Shown here piece by piece: positions 20,582 through 32,021 of a DNA stretch of 64,000 nt. The notes beneath the pieces are model-generated. The model ran no database searches. It was given only the letters and a program-made list of their open reading frames with translations, and was not told the DNA's origin. Source of the stretch: Zygaena filipendulae. Taxonomy: Eukaryota > Arthropoda > Insecta > Lepidoptera > Zygaenidae. Location of the stretch: contig OU015668.1 in the NCBI GenBank assembly GCA_907165275.2, positions 9,295,658 through 9,359,657 of the forward strand, written 5' to 3'. The first letter of the stretch is position 1; the number at the start of each line of letters is the position of its first letter. A program made the position numbers and the translations under genes.

Positions 20582-21343
20582 TTAACTAAGCGCGTAACCA
20601 TTGTCGCATACAATACGAGATCCGGTGATGCCCTTCGCTTTGTCGCTCGCATAGAACAGGCAAAGATCAGCGATTTCTTGCGGCTCGCTCACTCTCTTCA
20701 GTGCGATTGTTTTGCTGAACGAGTCCCAATTCAATTGATCTTCGGAGTATCCGGCTCTCGACAGGAAATCGGTCACGACCGGTCCTGGATTTACACAGTT
20801 CACTCTAACTCCGTGTTCCGCCAGCTCTTTCGCCGAACCCCTCGTGAATTGGTCTATGGCCGCTTTGGTGATGCAGTACGGCAAATATTCTGGCACCGGT
20901 GGACATAACGTCGAAACCACACTCGACATATTGATAATGTTACCTTTGGTTTTGATCAAGTGTGGAGCAGCCAACGTGGTCAAGTGAACGATTGATCTTA
21001 AATTAGTACGAATGACATCGTCTAAAGCGTCCAGCATCCTGCCGTCTAAAACTGTAGCCGGTTTCATGAATCCCGCGTTGTTGATCAATACATCTATTTT
21101 ACCATACCTCTCGATCGTTTTGGTGACGATCGACTTAGTTTGTTCATCGTCCGACACGTCCGCTTTGATGACGAGTGGAGTTTTGCCGGTTCGAGCACAT
21201 TTTTCGGCTACTTTCTGTAGGTTTTTCTCGTTTCTTCCCACTATTACAACATCAGCTCCTTCCTTGGCGAACGCTTCCACCACAGCTGCTCCAATACCAC
21301 CGCTGGATCCAGTCACGATCACCACTTTATCGTTGAAACTCAT
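20582..21343 (-). CDS. Classical short-chain dehydrogenase/reductase, SDR copy 4 (intronless)
   Basis: This is a 253-residue classical SDR. The motifs are TGSSGGIG at 11-18, ADV at 61-63, NNAG at 88-91, Asn114 in RTNLRS, Ser140/141, Tyr156-x-x-x-Lys160 (YCITK) and NPGP at 185-188, so it should be active. It starts at the ATG at 21343 (MSF, as in the other three copies) and ends with TAA at 20584-20582. Codon use is mixed rather than G/C-rich, as in SDR copy 1. It lacks the two-residue KR C-terminus of the other three. No TATA box is evident within 100 bp; GATA-type motifs (TTATC/GATAA) occur at about 21395-21440. It converges on SDR copy 3. Substrate unknown. Confidence 0.93.
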   Translation of the reverse strand: MSFNDKVVIVTGSSGGIGAAVVEAFAKEGADVVIVGRNEKNLQKVAEKCARTGKTPLVIKADVSDDEQTKSIVTKTIERYGKIDVLINNAGFMKPATVLDGRMLDALDDVIRTNLRSIVHLTTLAAPHLIKTKGNIINMSSVVSTLCPPVPEYLPYCITKAAIDQFTRGSAKELAEHGVRVNCVNPGPVVTDFLSRAGYSEDQLNWDSFSKTIALKRVSEPQEIADLCLFYASDKAKGITGSRIVCDNGYALS

Positions 21344-21560
21344 ATTGCTCCTCCAACAGTCGATCCAACATTAACTAAAGCACAGCTGGTAACAGAACAT
21401 TTGTTATCGGTTCACTTGGTAATGAGTTAACTGATAACATAGTTTAATGGTGGAATTTAAATTTTAACATTATAATAATGTAAGTTAATTTGGGTTCAGT
21501 ATAATTTTAATATGTCATGCAGATCGCTCTGTCAAAAGTTATAAACTATAGGGTCTTTCA

Positions 21561-21870
21561 TTAAGCGCTCCCTAACTTTAAATTTAAATAAAACAAAGTG
21601 TGTGTATCATCGAAATTGTTTATTCGTTTGAAAGGCCTGTCGATGCCATTATGTGGGTGGCGCGCAAGACGCCAAATTCGCCAAGTTGTTGTCTGCGATA
21701 GGCCGAGTTCTTGTGAGAGACGCGAAATCAACTGGCTAGGATTCTCCTGCACACTCATAGACAGCGGCAATGTGTTCTGCAGGTCTTGCATTTTGTCAAC
21801 CTATGGGTGTTGGTTGATTGTTCACTGAACTAGTGGAGTCTTTATCCACCACACTGCGAATATGGCGACC
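21561..21870 (-). pseudogene. Mariner/Tc-like transposase N-terminal fragment, frameshifted
   Basis: The minus strand encodes a helix-turn-helix segment (SQELGLSQTTTWRI) typical of the N-terminal DNA-binding region of mariner-like/DUF4817 insect transposases. The matching upstream part (VVDKDSTSSVNN, then EHIAAVYEC) is in another frame, and the downstream part after WRIW shifts again, so at least two frameshifts break it. No catalytic DDE/D domain is present. It is dead transposon debris about 200 bp upstream of SDR copy 4. Confidence 0.6.
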
Positions 21871-22497
21871 GTAAAATGAGCTCAGCGCGCGGAACATTGT
21901 CCCAACAGAACACCCATTTTAACAGTTGTAAATCTTCCTTTGTAAATAATCACGCCAACCCGTTGACACTGCGATGTAAAAGACAGACAAACTTTTTTAG
22001 ACAGGCATCATTTGTTAGTTTAGTTTTCACCCCTAGATCCTATAAGTACTTATCGTAGATATCACGAAAATTTTGATAGGGCGTTTGCTGGGTCTAATGG
22101 GTTTAATAAACAATTAGGTAACTAAAAACTTATGAGTAAAATTATTACCATCTTAAATGATATATACGTATATTTATTGAGCGAGAATTGCAGTGGGCCA
22201 TTTGAAACCGTTGAACGGATTTTACGGATCCCAAAATATTATTGTATCAGTTACTGGTGGTATTAAAATAATAAATACCTAATAATAATCTATGTACTGT
22301 TGCACTAAGATAAGTGTAATATACTCATATTATAATTTTATTTATCAACCGGTATCATGTTTATTGTCAACACTATATTTTGTTGATTAGCTTTTCTCGC
22401 GGTTTCGTCTGCAAGTAAGGCATTTTTTTTAGTTAGTTTACATAGTTCGAAGAAGAACACCTGTACTCTGAAGAAATAGGCTTTTGAACTAAATTGT

Positions 22498-22735
22498 TTT
22501 AAGACCGTACTGTAGATTCTTAAAAATTGACAGAGATGCGTTGAGTCGAAATGTCGCATGACGTCACAAGCAGGTACAGATTTTACCTGCATATGACGTT
22601 ACAAGCTCCACTCCTAAACTGTAATAATTAAATAAAAATTAATAAATAAATAAATGCGATTTATCTAGTGTCTATTTATTATTATTTAACTGACGGATTA
22701 AACAAATTTAGAAAAAAATATATTGTCAAATAACC
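22498..22735 (-). mobile_element. Family A MITE, copy A8, diverged
   Basis: CGTACTGTAGATTCTTAAAA, GTTGAGTCGAAATGTCGCAT, then TGACGTCA and TGACGTTA, and ACTGACGGATTAAA. About 240 bp, with an internal deletion and AAAT expansion. Confidence 0.6.
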
Positions 22736-23239
22736 TTAAATAGGTACATAAATGTAAAATAGAACATCATTTCAATATTGCACAAACGTATTAGCCTTTT
22801 TAAAAACTTAACAGGAAAAGAAAATCAAAAGCCAATAAAAAAGTGATATTTTCTTAGATTATAGGGCGAGAAACATTGGCCAACCCTTGTCTAACAAATT
22901 CAACATCGGAAATCCATTCAATGACGCCATAAAAAGGCACTATTGAGAGGTTGAAAGGGCGACCCCTCGAATTAGACCGGTCTTGTAACATGGCTCCAGT
23001 TGTTGTAACATTGTAACACGTTATTCTTGTTTGAACCCTTAAGAAAACCTTTGAATAGACCTTTGGGGGAGTGATGCTATTGTTTGAATTTTCATTTATA
23101 ACTAATACTTCAAGAAAGTAGCGGTCAAGGACAATATAACTGAAAAAGAGGGTACGGAGGTAGGTATACTTGTATGTAGGTAATTAAGTAATAAAAATCA
23201 TACTTTAATAATACTAAAATAATTATTAATCTTTACTGT

Positions 23240-23505
23240 TATAATACCAATGTGAACATATTTGTTTGTTTGCACGTTTTTTAAATTTTAACGCCTTAAC
23301 TACACAACTGAATATCATGAAACTTTGCACGTTGTCAGGGGTACAGATAAGGACATGGATGTTTTGTCCCGGAATCCCCGCCGAATCTCCGGAATTAACG
23401 TGGGTGAAACGGTGGAGGACTGCTTGTCCTTACTACCACTACCTACTCAACCGATCATCATGATATTTTGTACGTTGTCAGGTGTACAGACAATAACCAT
23501 CAACC
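23240..23505 (+). mobile_element. Helitron-like element followed by a second fragment
   Basis: CTGAATATCATGAAACTTTG, CAGGGGTACAGATAAGG and GGGTGAAACGGTGG to about 23425, then a second piece, CTCAACCGATCATCATGATA with CAGGTGTACAGAC, to about 23500. Confidence 0.55.
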
Positions 23506-23598
23506 TTCTGTTTTCTCTTCTCTCTCAACATTCTTTGTTTGCCTTATCAATCAATATTGCTAAGGGTGTTTAACTAGTATAAGTGCGTCATACCATAT

Positions 23599-23913
23599 CA
23601 CCATGATGACTAAATTTTAATTTTTAACCCGTCTTAATTAATAAACATAATATTAAACACGTATTTTTCCTTTTTTTTTACGTGACCCAAAAATTACAAA
23701 ATTACATTGAGTTGAGATTCCATGTGACGTCACACCTAGGTACACTGTATAGGTACTTTGTTATGACGTCGCGACCTCCCACTCCTAAACTTTAACGCGT
23801 TTTATCTAAGTACTTATATTTTTTCAATAATTCGAAAAAGCAAAAAATTAGTAAAACTGACGGATTAAATAGAATTTTGATTTTGATTTTAGGTACCTTG
23901 TCATCATGCCCAT
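23599..23913 (-). mobile_element. Family A MITE, copy A9, diverged
   Basis: ATGATGACTAAATTTTAATT, TTGAGTTGAGATTCCATG, TGACGTCA and TGACGTCG, and GACGGATTAAATAGAATTTT. Confidence 0.65.
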
Positions 23914-23918
23914 AGTGT

Positions 23919-24205
23919 ACAGCGGGCCACATAAACATGTAGGTATACCACCTTGTAAAATTTATCTGTTTGTAAAACGCCTGTATGACGTTAAAAGTTG
24001 CCGTTTTTGCAGCTCCTGCAAGCTCCAAATTCCAATACAAGCGAAAAACGAATATTGGAGCCTGAGATTGGAGCTGCAAAAACGGCAACTTATAACGTCA
24101 TAATGACGTTTTACAGATAGTATAAATTTTACAAGGTGATATACTTGTCATATTATAGGAACAGTGGGCCGCATAGACAAGTATACCACCTTGTAAAATT
24201 TAAGG
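23919..24205. repeat. Foldback element E
   Basis: Left arm GTATACCACCTTGTAAAATT ... AGTTGCCGTTTTTGCAGCTC mirrors GAGCTGCAAAAACGGCAACT ... AATTTTACAAGGTGATATAC. A third, partial direct copy of the outer segment (GGGCCGCATAGACAAGTATA) lies at 24165-24203. Sits between MITEs A9 and C3. Confidence 0.65.
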
Positions 24206-24214
24206 ACAATATAT

Positions 24215-24455
24215 GGACGCAGATAAGCAATAACATGTTAACCCACAAAATGAAGTTATTGATTCAGAACAATTTATTAAGAGTTAGAGAACGTTTTTTA
24301 CTTATGTGTTTACCTTATTACATTGTTTAAATATGTAACTAAATATTGAACATAAAAAATTTGACACAAAATGGCGCCATAATTTTAAAACTTTAATTTA
24401 ATCAAAATTTCTCCAGTGTGTGTGTGTGTTAACACACTATTGCTTATCTATGTCC
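24215..24455 (-). mobile_element. MITE family C, copy 3
   Basis: GGACGCAGATAAGCAATAAC to TTGCTTATCTATGTCC, with ATAT on both sides. It contains a short GT expansion near 24420. Confidence 0.8.
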
Positions 24456-24927
24456 ATATTGTACTTTTAATGTTACATACCTGTTAACGTCGAAATATAA
24501 AATAATAGATAGAAAATATCTAACTTATGTGCCAGTAGGTATATAGGTACCCACTGGCTACGAATGACTAGACTATAGAGGTCTCGGCATCGCGTGAAAG
24601 CGAATTATATCAGAGGGCAGAACAATGCAATTTCGCTCGTCCAAGGCACACCAATATGTCTCAGCGACGGTTCCCGGAGTCGGGTAAATGAATAAAAATC
24701 AACCTTACAGACACGGCACTTTGTTACGACACGGATAGTGAGGGGCGGCACTCGATACAAAAGTACTTTTTATACGATAAAATTTTACAAACTCTTTTGT
24801 TGAAATATTTTTTCGGTCGCTCTTGAAAAGTGACAAGCGCCGATCGCTTAGTTGTCAGAAAAAATTGACTGCAACACCAGCCCTCTAGGCACGTCGTCAT
24901 ATAGAATCGTCCAATAACGTGTCCGTT

Positions 24928-25167
24928 GTTGACGAGTGAAAGCCGTACCGAAAACACGCGTGTCACGTTGTCTTCGTTATTTCAGTCACTTTTCAGCATC
25001 TATTTCGAATCCTGAGCAGGAAACTGGCTTCAAGAGAGCCATGTTTTAACTTGGGGAGCAATTTAACATTGTCATTGGCGTTTCGCCATTATTTGAAGAA
25101 GTAGATGAGTTTTTTAATTATTAAGAAACATTGTCATTGGCAAACGCCATTATTAAAGAAGAAGAAG
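24928..25167 (+). mobile_element. SINE-like retroposon F, copy 1 (GAA tail, 12-bp TSD)
   Basis: About 240 bp flanked by perfect direct repeats AACGTGTCCGTT at 24916-24927 and 25168-25179. It ends in AAAGAAGAAGAAG. TTCGAATCC near 25005 resembles a Pol III B box. Copy 2 at 29222 is nearly identical over its length. There is no ORF. Confidence 0.75.
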
Positions 25168-25179
25168 AACGTGTCCGTT

Positions 25180-26844
25180 TATTATTTTTCTATGCTTTAA
25201 CGATTATAGATCGTCAACTTGGCTAAGGGGGCAGCTGGTGTTGTGGGTTCATTCTCACTTCAGGGTAGACGTTGATGCCGTGTAAAGTAATATTTACCCG
25301 GGAGTCTTGGTTTTTAGTATGTAGTAGCATAAATATGTACCTATTTACAAAAACAGTATTTAGGTAACTGGTATATCATCTGGTACTCATAGTAAACGTC
25401 AGGTGGCGTTGTGTTCAAACATTATTACAACAATTAAATTACCGTATATCGTTGTTGAGTCTTGTTACATCTAATTATAAAGTTCAACAACTAATAAAGT
25501 ATTCGTATATTATACTAGCTTTAAACATCTGATTACATAATTATGTCGTACGTAGGTACGACTCTATATTATCGAATTATACGAATCTATCTTATTTATT
25601 GCTATCGATAATCTATATTTTTTTTCTATCCTACTTGTCCCAACTCTATTGGCGCAAACCGAGAGAAATGCACTGCAACACTCTAGGGCATAGATAGGTA
25701 TAGAAATTAGTTGACGCTCGTATAGACTCAAAGTTTTATCAAAATGGACTCGTATAATACCTCTTATTTATTTATTAGGTACCTGTGATTCCATAAGGAA
25801 CTCCGAATTAAGCTATGAACTATCGTTTAAACAAAAAAAAAAGTTTTTCTATGTATTCAAAAACACCGGTAAACAGGCAAACAAAAAACAAAAAATGATT
25901 CAAATGGATAATATTGTTAATATAATATTTATTTCAATAACAGTAGGTACATACTAATATTCCAAGTGTATATAGTTTACCTATACTTACCTACATATGA
26001 AATGAATCCCCCTTTGTCACGGCATCACACGTAACCGGCTGGACCGATCACGATTAAACTTTGCATACACTTTGTGAGGGGTACAGAGAATCTCGGAATT
26101 ATTTAACGTTTTTAATAAAATATTGGATAACGTAACATATTGATCCCCAAAAATTATACAGTCCATAATACCTGCAAGACTCTATATAGACTCTATAGAC
26201 TATAGTCATGTATAAGTAGTACAAATCGTGCAGGCCTTCACGATTATAATTTCCATAAATTGCGTCGCTTTTCACTTAGTTCAATTATGGACATGCGTTT
26301 GTTCAGTAGGCCTAAGATGCGCGCCACGATATGTTTATCAAACGAAAGATAAAATTGTCGATACGATAAATATTTGTGGGCGTCCAAGCAAAAAGGTTCA
26401 GTAGTGAAGTATTGATTAAGACTAGATTTGGTTAAACATTTTTTGCTGCCGTTAGACAAAACAATATAATATGTCGACGAGAATCGATAAAATGACGCGA
26501 TAAAATTTTATCGTGTTGCACATCTTAGCTCTGCAGGATTAAAAAGAGTAAAAGTCTAAGCTAAGCTAAACCTTGTGTAGGTAGGTATTTTGAGAGAGTT
26601 ATAGTATGAATTTTTACCATTCAGTCAGTAAGTTATAGGCGGTAATAACGCAACGGCCACAGTTCGAATCCAAGTGGAAAATGAGAAAAGTTGAGCCGCA
26701 CACAATCTGTCTGAGTCTATCTCAATATTAAAACGTGCAGTTTTAAAATATTACCACCCTTGCAGCAAAATAACTATCGATTTTGAACTTCAAACTGACA
26801 TAAATGATATACTTAATTGAGAATTCGCATTTGAAATTTCATGC
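25180..26844. other. No gene seen
   Basis: AT-rich, one Helitron-like fragment at 26000. The 71-codon ORF at 26244-26459 shows no family signature. Confidence 0.45.
26000..26105 (+). mobile_element. Helitron-like fragment
   Basis: GGACCGATCACGATTAAACT and GAGGGGTACAGAGAA match the middle of the family; both ends are missing. Confidence 0.4.
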
Positions 26845-27043
26845 GAAATTATAAATGCAAAAGTGAGTTTGTTTTTTGTCACGCTTTTACGCCTCAACGG
26901 CTCAATTTAACAGCGTGAAATTTTGCCTACACGTACATATACGTGCCTATACATAGGATAGGGTAGAGAAGGGAAGACATAGGGAACTTTTTATCCCGGA
27001 ATTCACGCGGGAACTCCGAAATTAAACCGCGGGGGACAGCTAT
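26845..27043 (+). mobile_element. Helitron-like element, subfamily 1
   Basis: ATTATAAATGCAAAAGTGAG, GGAATTCACGCGGGAAC and AAACCGCGGGGGACAGCTAT. Contains a short ACGTACATATACGT palindrome. Confidence 0.6.
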
Positions 27044-27257
27044 TACCAACATATTAATTTAATTAATGTGTTTTTTCAAAGTCGGTACTTACCTTTCTAC
27101 TGTTATTTCGAAATTAAAAATACACTTCAATTTTATTTATACTTCTAGATGATCATGTTGCCTTCATAAAAGAAAAGGCGTTTTCAAATATAAGCATCTG
27201 CCTGTGCAACCGCAAGTTAGAAGCTGGTTTTGTGCGATTTTAATAATTCATGCCCAT

Positions 27258-27434
27258 CTAGTATATAATGAAATTTCAGAGTTCCCGCAGGAATTCCGGG
27301 ATAAAAAATACCCTATGTCGTTCTCTGTACCTCTGAAAACGTGTGTAAAAAATTTCATGATGATCGGTTGAGCCGTTAAGACGTGAACGTGTAACAAACA
27401 GACAAAGTTACTTTCGCACTTATGTTAGTAGGGA
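27258..27434 (-). mobile_element. Helitron-like element, hairpin lost
   Basis: CTAG at 27258, AGTTCCCGCAGGAATTCCGG, CATGATGATCGGTTGAG and 5' end GTTAGTAGGGA at 27434. Confidence 0.6.
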
Positions 27435-27949
27435 TGTATCAAGATTATCCCATATTTATTATCAAACACGTCTCTAAGACGCCCATAGAACGTTCACAGT
27501 TAATTAGACCATGTTATATCCAAACAGTATAGTCTATAATCCTCGCACGACTCGACTGTATTAGGTTCCCACTAATTCGCATATAACCGTTGTATTGAAT
27601 AGATGCCCAATTTAAGACGGCGATGGTTAACCCCTTTGTTGGGCCAGGATAACCGCGCAAACAATAAATTGTAAAGCATTGTCTTACCGTATTGTCTGAC
27701 CGAGATGTGGCACGAAACCTGACCGGCATCGTGTGTACGTCCCTTTATGCGATCTTGAGTAACGCGCTTATTATAATATTGGGACACACGGTCATACAGT
27801 TTGTCGTACTATCTCGCGTTAGGAAGCTACTGGCCAGAAACAAAACAAAAACGAAAAAAAAAACTTTTTAATTTTAGATGGGAAGTAGTAAGTACTAATT
27901 TGTATAAGATTTCATTTTACATGAAGAAAATAAAGAAGAAACTGCATAT

Positions 27950-28283
27950 TTGAGTTTTTTGGCGGGAATCAAACATGACAGTTCAGTCATTTCTTTTCTT
28001 GTCAGTAAAAAATTGTCAACAGTGGATTTTGTTGTGTTTTATGGTGCTGTATTGGACAATAATTTTCACAGTGGTGGTATTTTGTGTGCTTAAGAAGATA
28101 TATGACATTTCGAGCTGATTTCTTCGGTATCCTCCAAGAACTCCGAGAAAGTTCTTGTAGTCTATTCAGTACCATGGCCTACAAGTTCAAACCTTACAAC
28201 GATGCTAAACGCTAATTTGTGCATTTATCTAACTTATTATACTTGAAACTGGCTAAAGGCATTATATGCGAAGAAGAAAGAAA
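27950..28283 (+). mobile_element. SINE-like retroposon G, copy 1 (GAA tail, 11-bp TSD)
   Basis: About 334 bp flanked by AAACTGCATAT at 27939-27949 and 28284-28294. The tail is GAAGAAGAAAGAAA. GTTCAAACC resembles a Pol III B box. It matches the minus-strand copy at 54945-55292. Confidence 0.75.
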
Positions 28284-28294
28284 AAACTGCATAT

Positions 28295-29092
28295 ATTTTT
28301 GATACAATTTGTAGGGTAAATTAACTAGCGACTATACCTACCTATACAACAAAAAATGAAATTTCACAAACTGAAGTTGGAATTTGGGATGGAAGCTGGA
28401 ATAAGGAGTTATTGACTGGGTAGCGCGTATTATTGTCGCCCGACAATTTTTAATATAAAATATATTTAGGTACCTACCTACGTAAATTAATTATTGTATT
28501 TACAAAATATAATATGAATGATAAATCTCCTACTATAATATCGCAAATAAATGATGTACCTAAAAAAATAATAATTCATCTTCTATCAAGTTCTACATCT
28601 TATTTACTTTTTAGTTTTCCAATAGAAAATATTTGTATCGGTGTAATTTTTTTAAACTATGTTAAAACGCAGAAAAAAAACCTTTACCTATGTAATTTTA
28701 TATTACCTATCACTTTTATGCAATACGTGCGTGTGTACGATCGTTTCCCTCCAAACTCCACATAGCCGTGTGTCAGTTTTCAATTCAACAATTAAGATTC
28801 CCCAGCTTATTGTGTTTACACGTATGCGGGCATCCTAATGAAGTTAAAGGGAATTAATTATTTTAGCCGAGCAAAATTAATACGCGTCGACCTTTACTTG
28901 CGACCGTCTCGCGTCTCGCGTGTATCTTCAATCTATCTGCATTACGAGTGTTGTAATCAAGTGAACATGGGCGGGCAGTGATGTCTTCTAGAGCTAAATG
29001 TTACGAGCAAACGGGAACTTTTGATAGGATTATATTTGTTGTTCGTACAGCTATAAACTATTAGAATTCGTATATAAATATGTCGGGGTCGC
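28295..29092. other. No gene seen
   Basis: AT-rich. The 83-codon ORF at 28514 is isoleucine/lysine rich, as random AT-rich frames are. Confidence 0.45.
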
Positions 29093-29570
29093 ATCTAAGA
29101 ATTGGCCAATGGTGTGGGCGGCCATTTCATGAAATATCTACGTCTAGAACTCATTGTCATTACAAGTAGTGTTTAGTTACAAGTAGTGTTTAGTTACAAG
29201 TTCTTTTTGACTTTGGTTACGGTTGTTGACGAGTGAAAGCCGTACCGAAAACACGCGTGTCACGTTGTCTTCGTTATTTCAGTCACTTTTCAGCATTTAT
29301 TTTGGACCCTGAGCAGGAAACTGGCTTTCGAGAGAGCCATGTTTTAACTTGGGGAACAATCTAACATTGTCATTGGCGTTTCGCCATAATTGAAGAAGTA
29401 GAAGAAGAGATTTTTATTATTAAGAAACATTGTCATTGGCAAATTATAATTATAGACGCCATTATTAAAGAAGAAGAAGAAGACTTTAGGTAGGGCGTAG
29501 ACATTCTTGTTAGGTTGCTAGGTCTGGTTAGGTTAGCTTTGTAGAAAAGATAAAATATAGTTCATGAAAT
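29093..29570. repeat. Dispersed repeat H, copy interrupted by retroposon F
   Basis: TCTAAGAATTGGCCAAT...CATTTCATGAAAT before F and TTTAGGTAGGGCGTAGA after it match, in order, the uninterrupted copy at 38825-39000. A short tandem duplication AGTAGTGTTTAGTTACA lies at 29166-29199. Confidence 0.5.
29222..29475 (+). mobile_element. SINE-like retroposon F, copy 2
   Basis: It matches copy 1 throughout, with a small insertion near 29445, and ends in a GAA tail. GACTTTGGTT before and GACTTTAGGT after look like a decayed target duplication. It interrupts repeat H. Confidence 0.7.
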
Positions 29571-29610
29571 GTCACTATTTCATGAAAATTAGTTTTTAGT
29601 TTTTTACAAA

Positions 29611-29745
29611 TTTCAATATTATAAATGCGAATGTGAGTTGATTTGTTTGTTAATCTTTCACGCCTAACTACTCAATCTATCTGTATGAAATTAATTTTGA
29701 ATATAGATAGGTACGTTGTCAGGGATGCTAGGGTAACGGGGTTAT
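29611..29745 (+). mobile_element. Helitron-like 5' fragment
   Basis: AATATTATAAATGCGAATG, ACGCCTAACTACTCAATC and GTCAGGGATGC; the 3' half is absent. Confidence 0.45.
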
Positions 29746-29848
29746 TTTTTATTGAAGATGTGAAAGCATGACTTCGTATTGGATAAATCATTTTCACTGA
29801 ATATCTTTTATAATTCACAGGTTATGTTATCACTTGATTTTATGTCTG

Positions 29849-30026
29849 ACCAGCTGTTCCCCCTCGGTAATTTCGGGGTTCCCGTAAGAATTTCGGAATA
29901 AAAATTACCCTATGTTACTCAGGACTACCGTAGCTTCCTATAAGTGAAAGAATTTTCAAAATCGGTCCAGTAGATCGTCACAAACTCACAATTCACAAAC
30001 TTTACCTCTTTATATTAGTATAGAGA
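29849..30026 (-). mobile_element. Helitron-like element, subfamily 2
   Basis: CAGCTGTTCCCC, AGAATTTTCAAAATCGGTCC, then TATATTAGTATAGAGA at the 5' end (30026). It lies just before MITE A10. Confidence 0.55.
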
Positions 30027-30052
30027 AGATGAAGATGATAGGAGATATGTAG

Positions 30053-30382
30053 AATAGGAATGTTGACTACTATTGAAAATCAAAATTCTAATTAGTCCGT
30101 CAGTTAGAAAATAAAAAAACAATAGACACGTATTTTTTGCTTTTTTAAATAAATTAAAATATACAGAGATAAAGCGCATTAAAGTTTAGGATGAGGAGGT
30201 CGTGACGTCACTAACTGCAAAACCGCCATACAAACTGTCAGAATAGTGACGTCACGCGAAATTTCAACTCAATATATCGCCGTTATTTTTTGATTACGTA
30301 AAAAAAGAAAAAATACGTGTCCAATATTTTTTAATAATCTATAAGACGGACTAAAAAATAAAAATTAGTCAACATGCCCATT
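30053..30382 (+). mobile_element. Family A MITE, copy A10
   Basis: Complete copy AATAGGAATGTTGACTAC to GTCAACATGCCCATT; both TGACGTCA motifs intact. Confidence 0.82.
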
Positions 30383-30786
30383 GAAGAACTAAACTGCATA
30401 TCGTAGTACATCTAGAACACACGCATTTGCACACACACTTGACAAATCAAATACAGCGTGAACAGAGTCGCGAGTGCAGCTAGTCTTAATAAAATTTCAC
30501 TGACAATATTATGCGAGGCTGAAAAACGGCGAAGGAATAATCCTCAGCACACGTTCCCGTGTGGGCACAGCTATAGTTAAAAATACTTGACGGCAGCCAC
30601 TTGACGTCTCGCCGTGGCTCGTTCATTTTTGATATTGCCCCCCTTAATGCCCCCCCTGTATTTTCCTGAGATAATACCCGTGACATACTGCACAGAAACC
30701 TGTCGAACATACACAAATTATGGCTGATTAAAAAAGACACGACCATTCGGGCTAGCATTTGTTAATTTCTACAAAAATAAAAATAA
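30383..30786. other. No recognised gene
   Basis: A 90-codon minus-strand ORF (30486-30758) has no recognisable motif. Confidence 0.4.
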
Positions 30787-30927
30787 CTAGGCGATCCCCC
30801 GCATTAATTTTGCAGTTTGCGTAGGAATTCTGGGATCAAAGTACCCGAGATCACTCAGGAACGCTGACGCTTCCTATAAGTAAGAAGAATATTTAAAAGC
30901 AGATAAGCAGTTTTTGAGTTTGTCTAT
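30787..30927 (-). mobile_element. Helitron-like element, subfamily 2, diverged
   Basis: CTAG at 30787, CCCCGCATTAATTTTGCAG and CACTCAGGAACGCTGACGCT; hairpin partly lost. Confidence 0.45.
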
Positions 30928-31487
30928 TACAGAAATGCATTAAAAAATAAATATTTTCTCTTAATAATTTTAGTAATAGATATCAAAATTGAAACATTAA
31001 TTTTTATACTATGAGAAATACGGTACCAAGATAGGTAATACTTTGGTGGTAAATACTTGATGATATTACTTTAAACGGCTATATGAGGATTGAGGATGGT
31101 CGAAAACCGATATAGGTGACAAGAGCTGGCTAGTGATGATTATGTTTTTATTTCTATTCTATTTCTAATTCTACAAAGTAAACGTACAATCATAACCTAT
31201 AATTTAATCTGTGACTAAATCCTGACAATTCACATGAACATAATGGCAGTGTGTCAGACGGCTATAAGCCCCACAGGGCGGGCGGTTCGTATTGAAATTT
31301 TTGAATACGGCCACACTCGACGACTCACTCTCGAGTGTATCCGAAAATTTTCAGCGTAATTATGTAGTTGAGTGCATCCCAATTTCAACATGGGCAAGTT
31401 GATGAGCTAGCGTCTCGCATCCGAGTCCGTTTGTCTGTGTTGAATATTTTCATAGCAAAAAATGATAACTAGAAAGGAATCCATACT

Positions 31488-31676
31488 TCCTTGCAAATGC
31501 AAATGTGGGTTTAATTGTTTGTTACGCTTTCACGGTTTAACTAACTAACTGATCATCCTCAAAAATATTGCTTAAACATTGTCAAAGGTACAGAGAAGGA
31601 CATAGGGTACTTTTTATTCTAGGTTTCTCACGGAAACTTCGAAATTAACGCGGGTGAAACCGCGGGGAGCAGCTAG
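31488..31676 (+). mobile_element. Helitron-like element, subfamily 1
   Basis: TCCTTGCAAATGCAAATG, AAGGTACAGAGAAGGACA, CGCGGGTGAAACCGCG and CTAG 31673-31676. Confidence 0.65.
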
Positions 31677-32021
31677 TATGAATATTATTTCCATTCTGTC
31701 ATAATATTAAACATGGAAAAGCTCAGTGGTCACGAGAATTTTGCTGGCTAAAAACACTTTATAGACAAACATACTAACCGACTTATGTCTACAATTATTG
31801 TTTAACTTATCCAGACTTGGTAATCAAAGTAGAAGCCACGGTTATCTGCATATTTCGTATGTGAATTCGTTGTTTTTTATGCCCATTCTCTCCAAATTTC
31901 CTGTCAAATTAGTTGGCGAGTAAAAATGTGGGATCCATAAAGTGTAAACCTAAGTTTTAGCTCGAAATGTAGTGGATGTCTCTCGAGTATTTGTATATAC
32001 GGATTTAGTAGGTACTATATA

